Positions 23,656-32,850 of a stretch of 64,000 nucleotides of DNA are shown piece after piece; position 1 is the first letter of the stretch, and each line of letters begins with the position of its first letter. The notes beneath the pieces were generated by a model. It worked only from the letters and a program-made list of their open reading frames with translations. It did no database searches and was not told the origin of the DNA. Both the position numbers and the translations under genes were made by a program. Origin of the DNA: Deltaproteobacteria bacterium HGW-Deltaproteobacteria-19 (lineage in GTDB: Bacteria > Desulfobacterota > Syntrophia > Syntrophales > PHBD01). The DNA lies in NCBI GenBank assembly GCA_002841865.1, contig PHBD01000012.1, forward strand, positions 30,839 through 94,838, given 5' to 3'.

Positions 23656-26133
23656 ATGAGCAAGTGGAAGGGTTCGTTCGTGGCCGATGCCGTGATCGGC
23701 CTGGTTCTGACCGTCCTGACACTTCTGGCTCTCTATTTTCAATGGGGTCCCCTGGAAAGAGTCGATTACGGAGCCTATGACCTGGGGCTCTCCCTGCGAC
23801 AGAATCCCTCCGCCCGAACGGCCCCGTCCCCCGTTGTCGTCGTGGCCATCGACGATGCCAGTATCGCCGGAATCGGCCGGTGGCCCTGGCCCCGTCACTA
23901 CATCGCCCAGATGATCTGGTTCCTCCGGCAGGCCGATGCGAAGGTCGTGGGAGCGAACATCATCTACTCCGAACCGGACCAGAATCAGGGTCTCGTCGAG
24001 ATCCGGAACATCCTCAAGGAATTCGAGAGTGGCGCCGCCCGGTCCGGCCAGCTCTTCACCATGCTGAAGGAGGCGGAGAACCGGCTCGACAATGATGCCC
24101 GGCTTGTGGCGAGCCTGGATGAGAGCAAGCGGGTAGTCCTTCCCCTGTATTTTCAGCTCGGAAATGCCTTTGGCGGCGAACGGAAAGACATGCCCGAGGT
24201 GCTGAAGCGGAATTCGGTGTCCCTTTCGGGCCACTCCAGCGGTCTGACGGCCATCGAGATCACCCCTCCCATTCCGGAGTTTGCCGAGAAAGCCGCGGGC
24301 CTCGGCCATCTGAATCTCGTTATGGATCCGGACGGCGCCGTACGGAGCGCGCCCCTCCTGATCAATTATGAGAACCGTTTTTTCCCGTCCCTGCCGCTCC
24401 AGCTGACCCTGAAGTACCTGAACTACGACATCAACGACCTCACCGCCCGGGGGAGCGAACTCCGCATCGGCCGCCTCGTCATCCCCGTCCAGCCGGACAA
24501 TAGCATGTTCGTGAGCTATTCCCGGTTCCCCACGGTCTATTCGTTCGTGGACGTGGTCGGCAACAAGGTGCCGCCGGAGGCGTTCAAGGACAAGATCGTC
24601 CTGATTGCCCTCAACGCGGTAGGCCTGGGGACGCTCCAGGTGACGCCACTCGGGCCGAACGTTCCGTCGTTCGTCGGGTTCTCGAATGTGATCACCGACA
24701 TCATCAACAACCGGGATTTCGTGGTTCGTCCCGACTGGACCTTCTGGGTCGAGATCGCTGTGACGGTTCTCTTCGGTCTCTTCCTGGCCCTCGCCATTCC
24801 CCATATGAAGGCCTGGCTGAGCGCCCTGGTTTCCCTGATTCTGCTCCTGGCATGGTGTGGTGCGTCCATGTTTCTCCTGGTCTCACAGGGCTGGTGGATC
24901 AAGATGGTTTATCCCGCCTCACTTCTTCTGGTGGGGTACATCGTGATTGTGTCGAAGCGGTTCCTGTGGACGGAGAAGACCAAGGAACACATGGAGGCCG
25001 ACGGCATCGAAACGAACAAGATGCTCGGACTTTCCTTCCAGGGCCAGGGCATGCTGGACATGGCCTTCGACAAGTTCCGGAAGTGCCCCGTGGAAGACGA
25101 GTCGGTGAAGGAACTCGTTTACAGCCTGGGGCTCGATTTCGAGCGGAAGCGGATGTTCAACAAGGCTGTGGCGGCCTATGAGCATATCCGTGCGGCCGGA
25201 CCCTTCAAGGATATCGACGACCGGATCAAGAAGCTCAAGGTGGCCGGCGAGACGATGATCTTCGGCCTCAGCGGAGCCAAAAAGGATGGGACCGTCCTGA
25301 TCGACAGCGCCGAGACGAAACCCACGCTGGGTCGGTACGAGGTCGTAAAGGAACTGGGACGCGGCGCCATGGGCACCGTGTATCTCGGGAAAGATCCCAA
25401 GATCAACCGTGAGGTGGCCATCAAGACCCTCCGGTACGAGGATATCGACGAAGAGCAACTGGCGGAGGTGAAGAAGCGCTTCTTCCGCGAGGCCGAGGCG
25501 GCAGGCCGCCTGTCCCACCCGAATATCGTCACGATTTATGACGTCGGTGAGGACTACGAGATCGCCTACATGGCCATGGAGCTTCTCTCCGGCTCGGATC
25601 TGACGAAATACTGCCAGAAGGAAAACCTCCTGCCCCTCCACGAGGTGGTGCGGATTGTTACAGCCACGGCGAATGCCCTGGATTATGCCCACGAGCACGA
25701 GGTCGTTCACCGGGACATCAAGCCGGCGAACATCATGGTGCTGAAGAACGGCGAGGTCCGGGTCGCCGACTTCGGCATCGCCCGGGTGGTCACTTCCTCG
25801 AAGACCCAGACGGGAGTGATCCTGGGCACGCCGAGCTATATGTCGCCCGAGCAGATTGCCGGCCAGAAGGTGGACGGCCGGTCCGACCTGTTCTCCCTGG
25901 GGGTGGTGCTCTTCGAGCTGCTTACGGGTGCAAAGCCCTTCCAGGGCGACAGCATTGCCACGCTGATGTTCAACATCACAACGGGGGCGCCGCCCCGGGT
26001 GGTTGAACTGGTTCCGGACGTTCCACCCGCCCTGCAGGCCATCCTGGACAAGGCATTGGCCAAGGACCGCGAACAGCGGTACCAGAAGGGCTCGGAGATG
26101 GCCGGGGACCTTGCCCAGGCGCTCAAATCATAA
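23656..26133 (+). CDS. CHASE2-domain transmembrane Ser/Thr protein kinase
   Basis: The 825-residue protein has an N-terminal membrane helix, a periplasmic CHASE2 sensor (about 40-350), a group of three membrane helices (about 355-440), a linker with tetratricopeptide-like helices, and a C-terminal Hanks-type kinase (about 555-825). GRGAMG, the catalytic loop HRDIKPANIM, DFG and the SPEQ activation segment are intact, so it should be active. CHASE2 senses unknown extracellular cues. PP2C, FHA and OmpA-like genes follow closely, giving a full phosphorylation circuit. Confidence 0.94.
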   Translation: MSKWKGSFVADAVIGLVLTVLTLLALYFQWGPLERVDYGAYDLGLSLRQNPSARTAPSPVVVVAIDDASIAGIGRWPWPRHYIAQMIWFLRQADAKVVGANIIYSEPDQNQGLVEIRNILKEFESGAARSGQLFTMLKEAENRLDNDARLVASLDESKRVVLPLYFQLGNAFGGERKDMPEVLKRNSVSLSGHSSGLTAIEITPPIPEFAEKAAGLGHLNLVMDPDGAVRSAPLLINYENRFFPSLPLQLTLKYLNYDINDLTARGSELRIGRLVIPVQPDNSMFVSYSRFPTVYSFVDVVGNKVPPEAFKDKIVLIALNAVGLGTLQVTPLGPNVPSFVGFSNVITDIINNRDFVVRPDWTFWVEIAVTVLFGLFLALAIPHMKAWLSALVSLILLLAWCGASMFLLVSQGWWIKMVYPASLLLVGYIVIVSKRFLWTEKTKEHMEADGIETNKMLGLSFQGQGMLDMAFDKFRKCPVEDESVKELVYSLGLDFERKRMFNKAVAAYEHIRAAGPFKDIDDRIKKLKVAGETMIFGLSGAKKDGTVLIDSAETKPTLGRYEVVKELGRGAMGTVYLGKDPKINREVAIKTLRYEDIDEEQLAEVKKRFFREAEAAGRLSHPNIVTIYDVGEDYEIAYMAMELLSGSDLTKYCQKENLLPLHEVVRIVTATANALDYAHEHEVVHRDIKPANIMVLKNGEVRVADFGIARVVTSSKTQTGVILGTPSYMSPEQIAGQKVDGRSDLFSLGVVLFELLTGAKPFQGDSIATLMFNITTGAPPRVVELVPDVPPALQAILDKALAKDREQRYQKGSEMAGDLAQALKS

Positions 26134-26148
26134 GGAGGAGTCTCCCGA

Positions 26149-26955
26149 ATGCTCCGGATTGCCGCACGGACGGACCAGGGGCGAATCAGGGCCAATAACG
26201 AGGACAGCTTCTATGTCCGCGAGGACAAGGGCCTTCTCGTCGTGGCCGACGGCATGGGAGGGCATGCCTCCGGGGAGGTCGCGAGCCGGATGGCGGTGGA
26301 CATCATCCGGGACTATTTCGACGATGCAGCGGGTGAAAAGGCCTTCGTCGGCGATTTCGATCCGGGCTGCCTGGAGGGAACGAACCGGCTGGGAGCGGCC
26401 ATCCGGCTGGCCAACATGGCCATTTTCGAGGCAGCAGGCAGCCAGGCGAAATATGCCGGCATGGGAACGACCATCGCAGCGGTGCTTATCCAGAATAACC
26501 GCATGGGGATCGCCCATGTGGGAGACAGTCGCGTCTACCTGTCCCGGGCCGGGGACCTGGCCCAGCTGACGGACGATCACTCCCTGGTGGCGGAGCAGCT
26601 CAAGCGGGAGATGATCACCCCGGAGGCGGCCAGGGAGGCGGAGAACAGGAACATCCTGACCCGGGCGTTGGGCATTGCGCCGGAGGTCAAGGTGGATCTC
26701 GATGAGATGACCCTCGCTGACGGAGACAGGATCGTCCTGTGCTCCGACGGCTTGAGTACCATGGTTTCCGATGAGGACATCCTGGCTGTCGTCCGGACGG
26801 CAGAGGATATCGATGCTGCTTGTGATGAGCTGATCGGGATGGCCAACGACCGGGGTGGCCGGGACAACATCACCGTGGTCCTGGCGGAAATCAGAAAGAA
26901 GAAGGGTCTGGTCGCGTCCATTTGGCACGTTTTGACATCATGGTTCAGGAGGTGA
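26149..26955 (+). CDS. PP2C-family Ser/Thr phosphatase
   Basis: The 268-residue PPM/PP2C enzyme shows the standard motifs: RANNEDSF near residue 17, VADGMGGH (metal-binding Asp), GMGTT, HVGDSRVY, CSDGL and RDNITVV. All metal-binding aspartates expected are present. It removes phosphate from Ser/Thr, most likely reversing the CHASE2 kinase encoded 15 bp upstream. The C terminus ends in a hydrophobic, basic segment (VASIWHVLTSWFRR) that could touch the membrane. Confidence 0.95.
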   Translation: MLRIAARTDQGRIRANNEDSFYVREDKGLLVVADGMGGHASGEVASRMAVDIIRDYFDDAAGEKAFVGDFDPGCLEGTNRLGAAIRLANMAIFEAAGSQAKYAGMGTTIAAVLIQNNRMGIAHVGDSRVYLSRAGDLAQLTDDHSLVAEQLKREMITPEAAREAENRNILTRALGIAPEVKVDLDEMTLADGDRIVLCSDGLSTMVSDEDILAVVRTAEDIDAACDELIGMANDRGGRDNITVVLAEIRKKKGLVASIWHVLTSWFRR

Positions 26956-26958
26956 GGT

Positions 26959-27657
26959 ATGGCAAGGGTTCTGCTGAAGTTCAAGGATGCCTTGATCAAA
27001 GAGATCCCGCTTGACAAGCCTGTCATCACCATCGGCAGGAAGGCGGAAAACGATATCGTCATCGACAACCAGGCCGTCTCGGGCTTTCACGCCAAAATCC
27101 TGGCCGAAGGCGAAGCGTTCGCCATCGAGGATCTCGGGAGCCTCAACGGCACCTTCGTGAACGGGCAGCGTGTGACGAAGATCGACCTGGACAATGGCGA
27201 TATCGTTCTGATCGGGATCCACAGCCTGGAGGTGGACTGCCCGTCCCGCAAGGAAGCGGACAAGATGGCGCAGGCCGTGAGGGGACGATCCATGGACGAG
27301 ACGATGGTGATCGATCCGGCGTCCCAAAAACGGATGCTGGAGGCCACGACCAAAGCCGAGGACGTCCTCGGAGGCTTCGTCGTCGTCGAGGGTTCCGCGG
27401 AGAAGCGGGAGTACGAGCTCAAGGACCGGGTCGTGACGATCGGGAAGGACGAAAGCGCCGCCATCCGCCTGAAAGGTTTTTTTGCCCCTGCCGTGGCCGC
27501 ACTGGTGAACCGCCGCAAGGAAGGATACTTCATGACGCCCGCCAGCGGCAAATCCTTCAAGGTCAACGGCCAGGATGTGAAAACCAAGTATGACCTGAAA
27601 GACGGTGACCTGGTGGAGGTAGGCAATTTGAAAATGCAATTCTTTATCAAGGAGTGA
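26959..27657 (+). CDS. FHA-domain phospho-Thr reader protein
   Basis: The 232-residue protein has an N-terminal FHA domain (about 1-95) with the phosphopeptide-binding pattern GRK...S..H...NG. A second FHA-like fold (about 135-230) has lost several of these residues. Between them lies RSMDETMVIDP, similar to Thr-containing motifs phosphorylated by cognate kinases in GarA-type regulators. The start is three bases after the PP2C stop. It probably reads the signal of the adjacent kinase; the output is unknown. Confidence 0.92.
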   Translation: MARVLLKFKDALIKEIPLDKPVITIGRKAENDIVIDNQAVSGFHAKILAEGEAFAIEDLGSLNGTFVNGQRVTKIDLDNGDIVLIGIHSLEVDCPSRKEADKMAQAVRGRSMDETMVIDPASQKRMLEATTKAEDVLGGFVVVEGSAEKREYELKDRVVTIGKDESAAIRLKGFFAPAVAALVNRRKEGYFMTPASGKSFKVNGQDVKTKYDLKDGDLVEVGNLKMQFFIKE

Positions 27658-27661
27658 ATCA

Positions 27662-28396
27662 ATGAGAAAAGGCATATTCAATAAGTTGATGGTGATTGTG
27701 GTGGGGCTGATCGTTCTTCCGGCCCTGTCGGGGTGCATGGTCAAGGAGAGCACGTACCTGAAGAAAGTTGCGGAGCAGGAAGCGCTTCAGCAGAAGTATA
27801 ACCAGCTGGACAAGGATAAGGCCGATCTCCTCCAGAAGAAGCTGGAATGCGACCGCGACCTGCAACAGAGCATGGCCGCGCTTCAGGAGAAGAATGTCGA
27901 TCTGAAGTCGCTGCAGAAGAAAAAGGAGGAGATCCAGACGGAGAGCCAGGCCTACAAGGACCTGCTCCGGGAAATGAAAGGCGAGATGGCCAGGGGGCAG
28001 GTGACCATCGAGGAGCTGAAGGGAAAGCTGACACTCGGACTGGCGGACCAGATCCTCTTCGATTCGGGTCAGTCGGAGGTGAAGAAGGACGGCCTGGCGA
28101 TTCTCAAGCGGATTGTGGACATCCTCGGCAAGGTGAACGACAAGGCCATCCGTGTCGAAGGGCACACGGACAATGTCAAAATCGCGGGACGGCTGGCCCG
28201 TCGTTTCCCGACCAACTGGGAGCTCTCAGCTGCCCGGGCCATCAATGTCGCCCGCTTCCTGCAGGATAACGGCATCGAACCCACCATCCTGTCGGCGGTT
28301 GCCTACGGCGAGTACAAGCCCATCGCGGACAACAGCACGCCGGAAGGCCGCCAGAAAAACCGGAGGATTGCCATCATTCTTTTGCCGAAAGACTGA
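27662..28396 (+). CDS. OmpA-like peptidoglycan-binding lipoprotein with coiled coil
   Basis: The 244-residue protein has a lipoprotein signal ending in LSGC (Cys about 25), a long coiled coil (about 30-115) and a C-terminal OmpA domain (about 125-244) with the typical VEGHTDN and ARAINVARFL segments, which binds peptidoglycan. It starts four bases after the FHA gene and should be the envelope end of the signalling operon. Its length and layout match Pal/MotB-like wall anchors. Confidence 0.92.
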   Translation: MRKGIFNKLMVIVVGLIVLPALSGCMVKESTYLKKVAEQEALQQKYNQLDKDKADLLQKKLECDRDLQQSMAALQEKNVDLKSLQKKKEEIQTESQAYKDLLREMKGEMARGQVTIEELKGKLTLGLADQILFDSGQSEVKKDGLAILKRIVDILGKVNDKAIRVEGHTDNVKIAGRLARRFPTNWELSAARAINVARFLQDNGIEPTILSAVAYGEYKPIADNSTPEGRQKNRRIAIILLPKD

Positions 28397-28507
28397 GGCG
28401 GGAGGCGGACGAAGATCATCACGAAGGGGTTGGAGGTGAGGGGAAAAGCCGGGCCCCCCGCCTCTGACCCCTTCTTGTTTCACATCAGGGAGCATCGGAA
28501 ACAAACC

Positions 28508-30448
28508 ATGCCGGGGAAAACCATTACCGAGAAGATCATCACCGACCATCTGGTCAAGGGGAAATTCGGGCCCGACGAGGAGATCGCCCTCCGCATCGAC
28601 CAGACCCTGACCCAGGACGCCACAGGAACCATGGCCTATCTCCAGTTCGAGTCCATGGGCATTCCCCGTGTCCGGACGGAGCTGTCCGTCAGCTACATCG
28701 ACCACAACACCGTGCAGATCGGTTTCGAAAACGCCGACGACCACCGCTATCTCCAGACGGTGGCCCAACGCTACGGCATCCACCTTTCCCGGGCGGGAAA
28801 CGGGATCTGCCACCAGGTGCACCTGGAGCGGTTCGGCCGCCCCGGGAAGACCCTCATCGGTTCCGACAGCCACACCCCGACCGGCGGCGGGCTGGGCATG
28901 CTGGCCATCGGCGTGGGCGGGCTGGACGTGGCGCTGGCCATGGCCGGGGAGGCCTTCTGGCTGACCTGCCCCCGGGTCGTCGGGATCCGGTTGTCCGGGA
29001 AACTCAGGCCCTGGGTATCCGCCAAGGACATCATCCTGAAAGTGCTGGAGATCTTCTCCGCCAAGGGAAACGTGGGTACGGTCTTCGAGTACGGCGGGGA
29101 AGGCCTGGCTGGTCTCGCCGTCCCGGAGCGGGCGACCATCGCCAACATGGGTGCCGAGTGCGGGGTCACGACCTCCGTCTTCCCCAGCGACGAGCAGACC
29201 CGGCGCTTTCTCATAGCCCAGGGTCGCGAATCCGCCTGGATCCCCCTCGCCGCGGATCCCGACGCCTCCTACGATCGCATCGTGGAGATCGACCTGTCCG
29301 CACTGGAGCCGCTTGCAGCGATGCCCCACAGCCCGGACAATGTCAGCCTGGTCCGGAAAATTGCCGGGATCGGGGTGAACCAGGTCTGCCTCGGCAGCTG
29401 CACGAACTCCTCCTACCGGGACCTGGCGACGGTGGCCCGCATCCTGAAGGGCCGCTCCGTCCATCCCGACGTCAGCTTCGTCATCGCGCCTGGTTCCCGG
29501 CAGGTCCTGGAAAACCTGCTCCGGGACGGCTACCTGGAAGACCTGCTCGCCTCCGGCGCCCGGCTCATGGAAAACGCCTGCGGCTTCTGCATCGGCAGCG
29601 GCCAGAGTCCCCGGTCGGATGCGGTCTCCCTGCGGACCTCGAACCGGAACTTCTTCGGGCGGTCCGGGACGAAGGACGCCCGCGTCTATCTGGTAAGCCC
29701 CGAGACAGCGGCAGCCGCCGTGCTGTCCGGGCGCATCACGGATCCCCGGGAGCTGTCCCTGCCGTACCCGGAAATCGCACTGCCGGAGCGGTTCCACATC
29801 GACGACGCACTGATCCTGGCCCCTCCCGACGCCGATACCGCCGGGACGGTGGAGGTCTACCGCGGTCCCAACATCGGGGAGCCACCCGCAAACACGCCGC
29901 TTCCGGAGGATCTCCGGATGGAGGCGACCATCAAGGTGGGCGACGCCATCACGACGGATCACATCATCCCGGCGGGAGACCGGATGAAGTACCGGTCGAA
30001 CATCCCCAAATATTCGGAGTACGTCTTCGAGATCGTGGACGGCGAGTTCTACCGGCGGGCGCGGAAGATCCAGGCCGAAGGACGGCAGAACGCCATCGTC
30101 GCCGGCGTTTCCTACGGCCAGGGCTCGTCCCGGGAGCACGCCGCGATCTGTCCCATGTACCTGGGGGTGCGGGCCGTCATCGCTCGCTCCTTCGAGCGGA
30201 TTCACGCAGCGAACCTGGTCAATTTCGGGATCCTGCCGCTTGTCTTCGCCGACGGGCGGGATTACGACGGTGTCGATCAGGGGGATAGCCTGGAGATCCC
30301 GGGCATCCGGAAATCCCTGGCGGAAAATGGATCCTTCGTCGTGGAAAACCGGACGAAGGGAACCTCCTTCCGGGTGACCTGCGACCTGACGGACCGCCAG
30401 AAGCGGATGGTCCTGGCCGGCGGGGCCCTGAACCTGCGGAACGGCTGA
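28508..30448 (+). CDS. Aconitate hydratase
   Basis: This 646-residue aconitase interconverts citrate and isocitrate. Fe-S cluster cysteines are seen in CTNSSYRD and the pair in CGFCIGSG, and the C-terminal swivel domain has the substrate-binding SYGQGSSREHAA. The length fits the shorter aconitase type rather than the ~890-residue AcnA. ATG 28508 is preferred; an in-frame TTG at 28430 lacks family similarity before residue 27. It is paired with isocitrate dehydrogenase downstream. Confidence 0.95.
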   Translation: MPGKTITEKIITDHLVKGKFGPDEEIALRIDQTLTQDATGTMAYLQFESMGIPRVRTELSVSYIDHNTVQIGFENADDHRYLQTVAQRYGIHLSRAGNGICHQVHLERFGRPGKTLIGSDSHTPTGGGLGMLAIGVGGLDVALAMAGEAFWLTCPRVVGIRLSGKLRPWVSAKDIILKVLEIFSAKGNVGTVFEYGGEGLAGLAVPERATIANMGAECGVTTSVFPSDEQTRRFLIAQGRESAWIPLAADPDASYDRIVEIDLSALEPLAAMPHSPDNVSLVRKIAGIGVNQVCLGSCTNSSYRDLATVARILKGRSVHPDVSFVIAPGSRQVLENLLRDGYLEDLLASGARLMENACGFCIGSGQSPRSDAVSLRTSNRNFFGRSGTKDARVYLVSPETAAAAVLSGRITDPRELSLPYPEIALPERFHIDDALILAPPDADTAGTVEVYRGPNIGEPPANTPLPEDLRMEATIKVGDAITTDHIIPAGDRMKYRSNIPKYSEYVFEIVDGEFYRRARKIQAEGRQNAIVAGVSYGQGSSREHAAICPMYLGVRAVIARSFERIHAANLVNFGILPLVFADGRDYDGVDQGDSLEIPGIRKSLAENGSFVVENRTKGTSFRVTCDLTDRQKRMVLAGGALNLRNG

Positions 30449-30524
30449 CGAGGAGCGGGATATTCACGAGGGAGCACAGCCCCCCAAATCAAGCGAATCA
30501 AAAAACGAAGTGGAGTTGTTATTC

Positions 30525-31748
30525 ATGGCCAAGGCAGGAAAAATCGTCGTAAAAACACCCCTTGTCGAGATGGACGGGGACGAGATGACCCGCGTCATGT
30601 GGGCGATGGTGAAGGAGAAACTGCTGTTTCCCTTTCTGGAGATGCCCCTCGAATCCTACGACTTGCACCTGAAGCACCGGGATGAGACGGACGACCGGGT
30701 GACGGTGGAGGCCGCCCGAGCCGTGACGAGGCTGGGCGTGGGCGTCAAGTGCGCCACCATCGCCGCCAACGAGGACCGCGTCCGGGAATATTCACTGAAG
30801 AAGGCCTGGAAGAGCCCCAACGCCACCATTCGGGCCTTCCTGGACGGGACGGTGTTCCGGACGCCCATCCTCGTGAAAAATATCCGGCCTTCCGTGAGCT
30901 CCTGGAAACGCCCCATCATCATCGGCCGCCATGCCTACGGCGACGTCTACAGCGGGGTCGAGATCCGCGTTCCCGGCGAAGGAACGACGGAGCTGGTGTT
31001 CACCCCTTCCGACGGCGGGGAGCCCCTGCGGAAGACGATCCATGCCTTCACAGGCCCCGGCATCATCCAGGGGATCCACAACACCGACTCCTCCATCGAG
31101 AGCTTCGCCCGGGCCTGTTTCACCTATGCCCTGGACCGGAACGTGGACGTCTGGTTCAGCACCAAGGACACCATTTCCCAGACCTACGACGCCCGGTTCC
31201 GGGAGATCTTCCAGCGCGAGTTCGACGCAAACTGGAAGCAGGCCTTCGAGAAGGAGGGACTGGAGTACTTCTTCACCCTCATCGACGACGCGGTGGCCCG
31301 GGTCATGAAATCCGAGGGGGGAATGCTCTGGGCCTTGAAAAATTATGACGGCGACGTCCTGTCCGACATGGTCGCCTCCGCCTGCGGCAGCCTCGCCATG
31401 ATGACCTCCGTCCTGGTCTCCCCCCGCGGCCAGTACGAGTTCGAGGCGGCCCACGGGACAGTGCAGAAGCACTATTACAAGCACCTCAAGGGGGAGGTGA
31501 CGTCCACCAACTCGATGGCCCTCATCTTCGCCTGGACGGGAGCACTCCGGAAACGGGGGGAGATGGACGGGACGCCGGATGTTGTTGCCTTTGCCGACGC
31601 CGTGGAGACGGCCGCCCTCGGGACCATCGAGGACGGCACCATGACGGGAGACCTGCTGGCCCTGGCCGATCCGGGCCCGCACAACCGCAGGGTGACGACG
31701 GAGGGATTCATCGACGCCGTGGCGGAGCGGCTGGCGAGGGAACTGTAG
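30525..31748 (+). CDS. icd: NADP-type isocitrate dehydrogenase
   Basis: The 407-residue protein resembles the eukaryotic-type (homodimeric) NADP isocitrate dehydrogenase group, beginning KIVVKTPLVEMDGDEMTR and containing FSTKDTISQTYDARF and EAAHGTVQKHYY. It decarboxylates isocitrate to 2-oxoglutarate. ATG 30525 has GGAG nine bases upstream. The gap to aconitase is 76 bp, so the two probably form a TCA operon. NADP preference is inferred from family resemblance. Confidence 0.95.
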   Translation: MAKAGKIVVKTPLVEMDGDEMTRVMWAMVKEKLLFPFLEMPLESYDLHLKHRDETDDRVTVEAARAVTRLGVGVKCATIAANEDRVREYSLKKAWKSPNATIRAFLDGTVFRTPILVKNIRPSVSSWKRPIIIGRHAYGDVYSGVEIRVPGEGTTELVFTPSDGGEPLRKTIHAFTGPGIIQGIHNTDSSIESFARACFTYALDRNVDVWFSTKDTISQTYDARFREIFQREFDANWKQAFEKEGLEYFFTLIDDAVARVMKSEGGMLWALKNYDGDVLSDMVASACGSLAMMTSVLVSPRGQYEFEAAHGTVQKHYYKHLKGEVTSTNSMALIFAWTGALRKRGEMDGTPDVVAFADAVETAALGTIEDGTMTGDLLALADPGPHNRRVTTEGFIDAVAERLAREL

Positions 31749-31782
31749 TCGATTGTCCGAGGCCTTCACCGCAGGGAGTTCC

Positions 31783-32850
31783 ATGGAAAAACCGAACCTC
31801 CGGGACATGACGCTGGACGAGCTCGAGACCTTCATCGCCGGGATGGGGAAGGAGCGCTACCGGGCCCGTCAGATCATGAAATGGATGTACAACACGCCGG
31901 CGGCGTCCTTCGGGGAGATGACCACCCTGTCGCGTCCGTTCCGGGAGCAGATGGAGGTCCAGGCCTCCCTGGACCAGCCGGAGATTGCCGGCGAGCAGGT
32001 CTCCCGGGACGGGACGAAAAAAATCCTCTTCCGGCTGCGGGACGGGCGGTTCATCGAGAGCGTCCTGATCCCGGGAAAGAACCACTGGACCGCCTGCGTG
32101 TCCACCCAGGCGGGTTGCGCCATGGGCTGCCGGTTCTGCCTGACGGGGAAGACGGGGCTCGGACGCGATCTCCGGCCGTCGGAGATCACGGGGCAGGTGA
32201 CGCGCCTGAAGTTTTTCACCCCCGAGGGGCCGGACGTGAAAAACATCGTCCTCATGGGAATGGGAGAGCCTCTCGCCAACTACGGGAACACGATCAAGGC
32301 CCTGAAAAACCTGACCTCCGATCACGGGCTGGGATTCTCAACCCGGAAAATCACCGTGTCCACCTGCGGCCTGGCGCCCCGGATCATCCGGCTTGGGGAA
32401 GACCTCTGCGTGAACCTCGCCGTTTCGCTGAACGCGCCGGACGACCGGCGCCGCAACGAGCTGATGCCGGTGAACCGGAAGTACCCCCTGGAGGTGCTCC
32501 TCAATGCGTGCCGCGACTATCCCATGCCGGGGCGGCGGATGCTGACCTTCGAGTACATCCTCATCGGCGGCGTCAACGATGCGCCGGCCGACGCAGAGAT
32601 GGTCGCCCGGGTTCTCCGGGGGCTCCGCTGCAAGATCAACCTGATTGCTTTCAACGAGTTTCCCGGGTCCCCCTACCGCAGCCCCTCGGAAGAGGCTGTG
32701 CAGGCCTTTCGGGACATTCTCATCCGCCGGCATTACACGGCGATCCTCCGGGCCAGCAAGGGGAGCGACATCCTCGCCGCCTGCGGCCAGCTGAGCGGCC
32801 GGGCGGCGGACGAGGCCGGGCCTCCGCCGTCTCAATCCTCCAGCGCGTAA
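31783..32850 (+). CDS. rlmN: 23S rRNA (adenine-C2) methyltransferase / dual-specificity RlmN
   Basis: The 355-residue radical SAM methylase has CAMGCRFC for the Fe-S cluster, GMGEPL for SAM binding and the C-terminal catalytic Cys in AACGQLSG. It methylates A2503 in 23S rRNA and A37 of some tRNAs. ATG 31783 follows GGGAG by six bases; a TTG at 31753 is less likely. Its last 19 bases overlap the end of the oppositely oriented PEP carboxykinase gene. Confidence 0.96.
   Translation: MEKPNLRDMTLDELETFIAGMGKERYRARQIMKWMYNTPAASFGEMTTLSRPFREQMEVQASLDQPEIAGEQVSRDGTKKILFRLRDGRFIESVLIPGKNHWTACVSTQAGCAMGCRFCLTGKTGLGRDLRPSEITGQVTRLKFFTPEGPDVKNIVLMGMGEPLANYGNTIKALKNLTSDHGLGFSTRKITVSTCGLAPRIIRLGEDLCVNLAVSLNAPDDRRRNELMPVNRKYPLEVLLNACRDYPMPGRRMLTFEYILIGGVNDAPADAEMVARVLRGLRCKINLIAFNEFPGSPYRSPSEEAVQAFRDILIRRHYTAILRASKGSDILAACGQLSGRAADEAGPPPSQSSSA

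Noticed and set aside
28226-30205. A 659-codon minus-strand reading frame opposite aconitase
   Set aside because: Aconitase on the plus strand has Fe-S and substrate motifs. The opposite frame shows no known domain.
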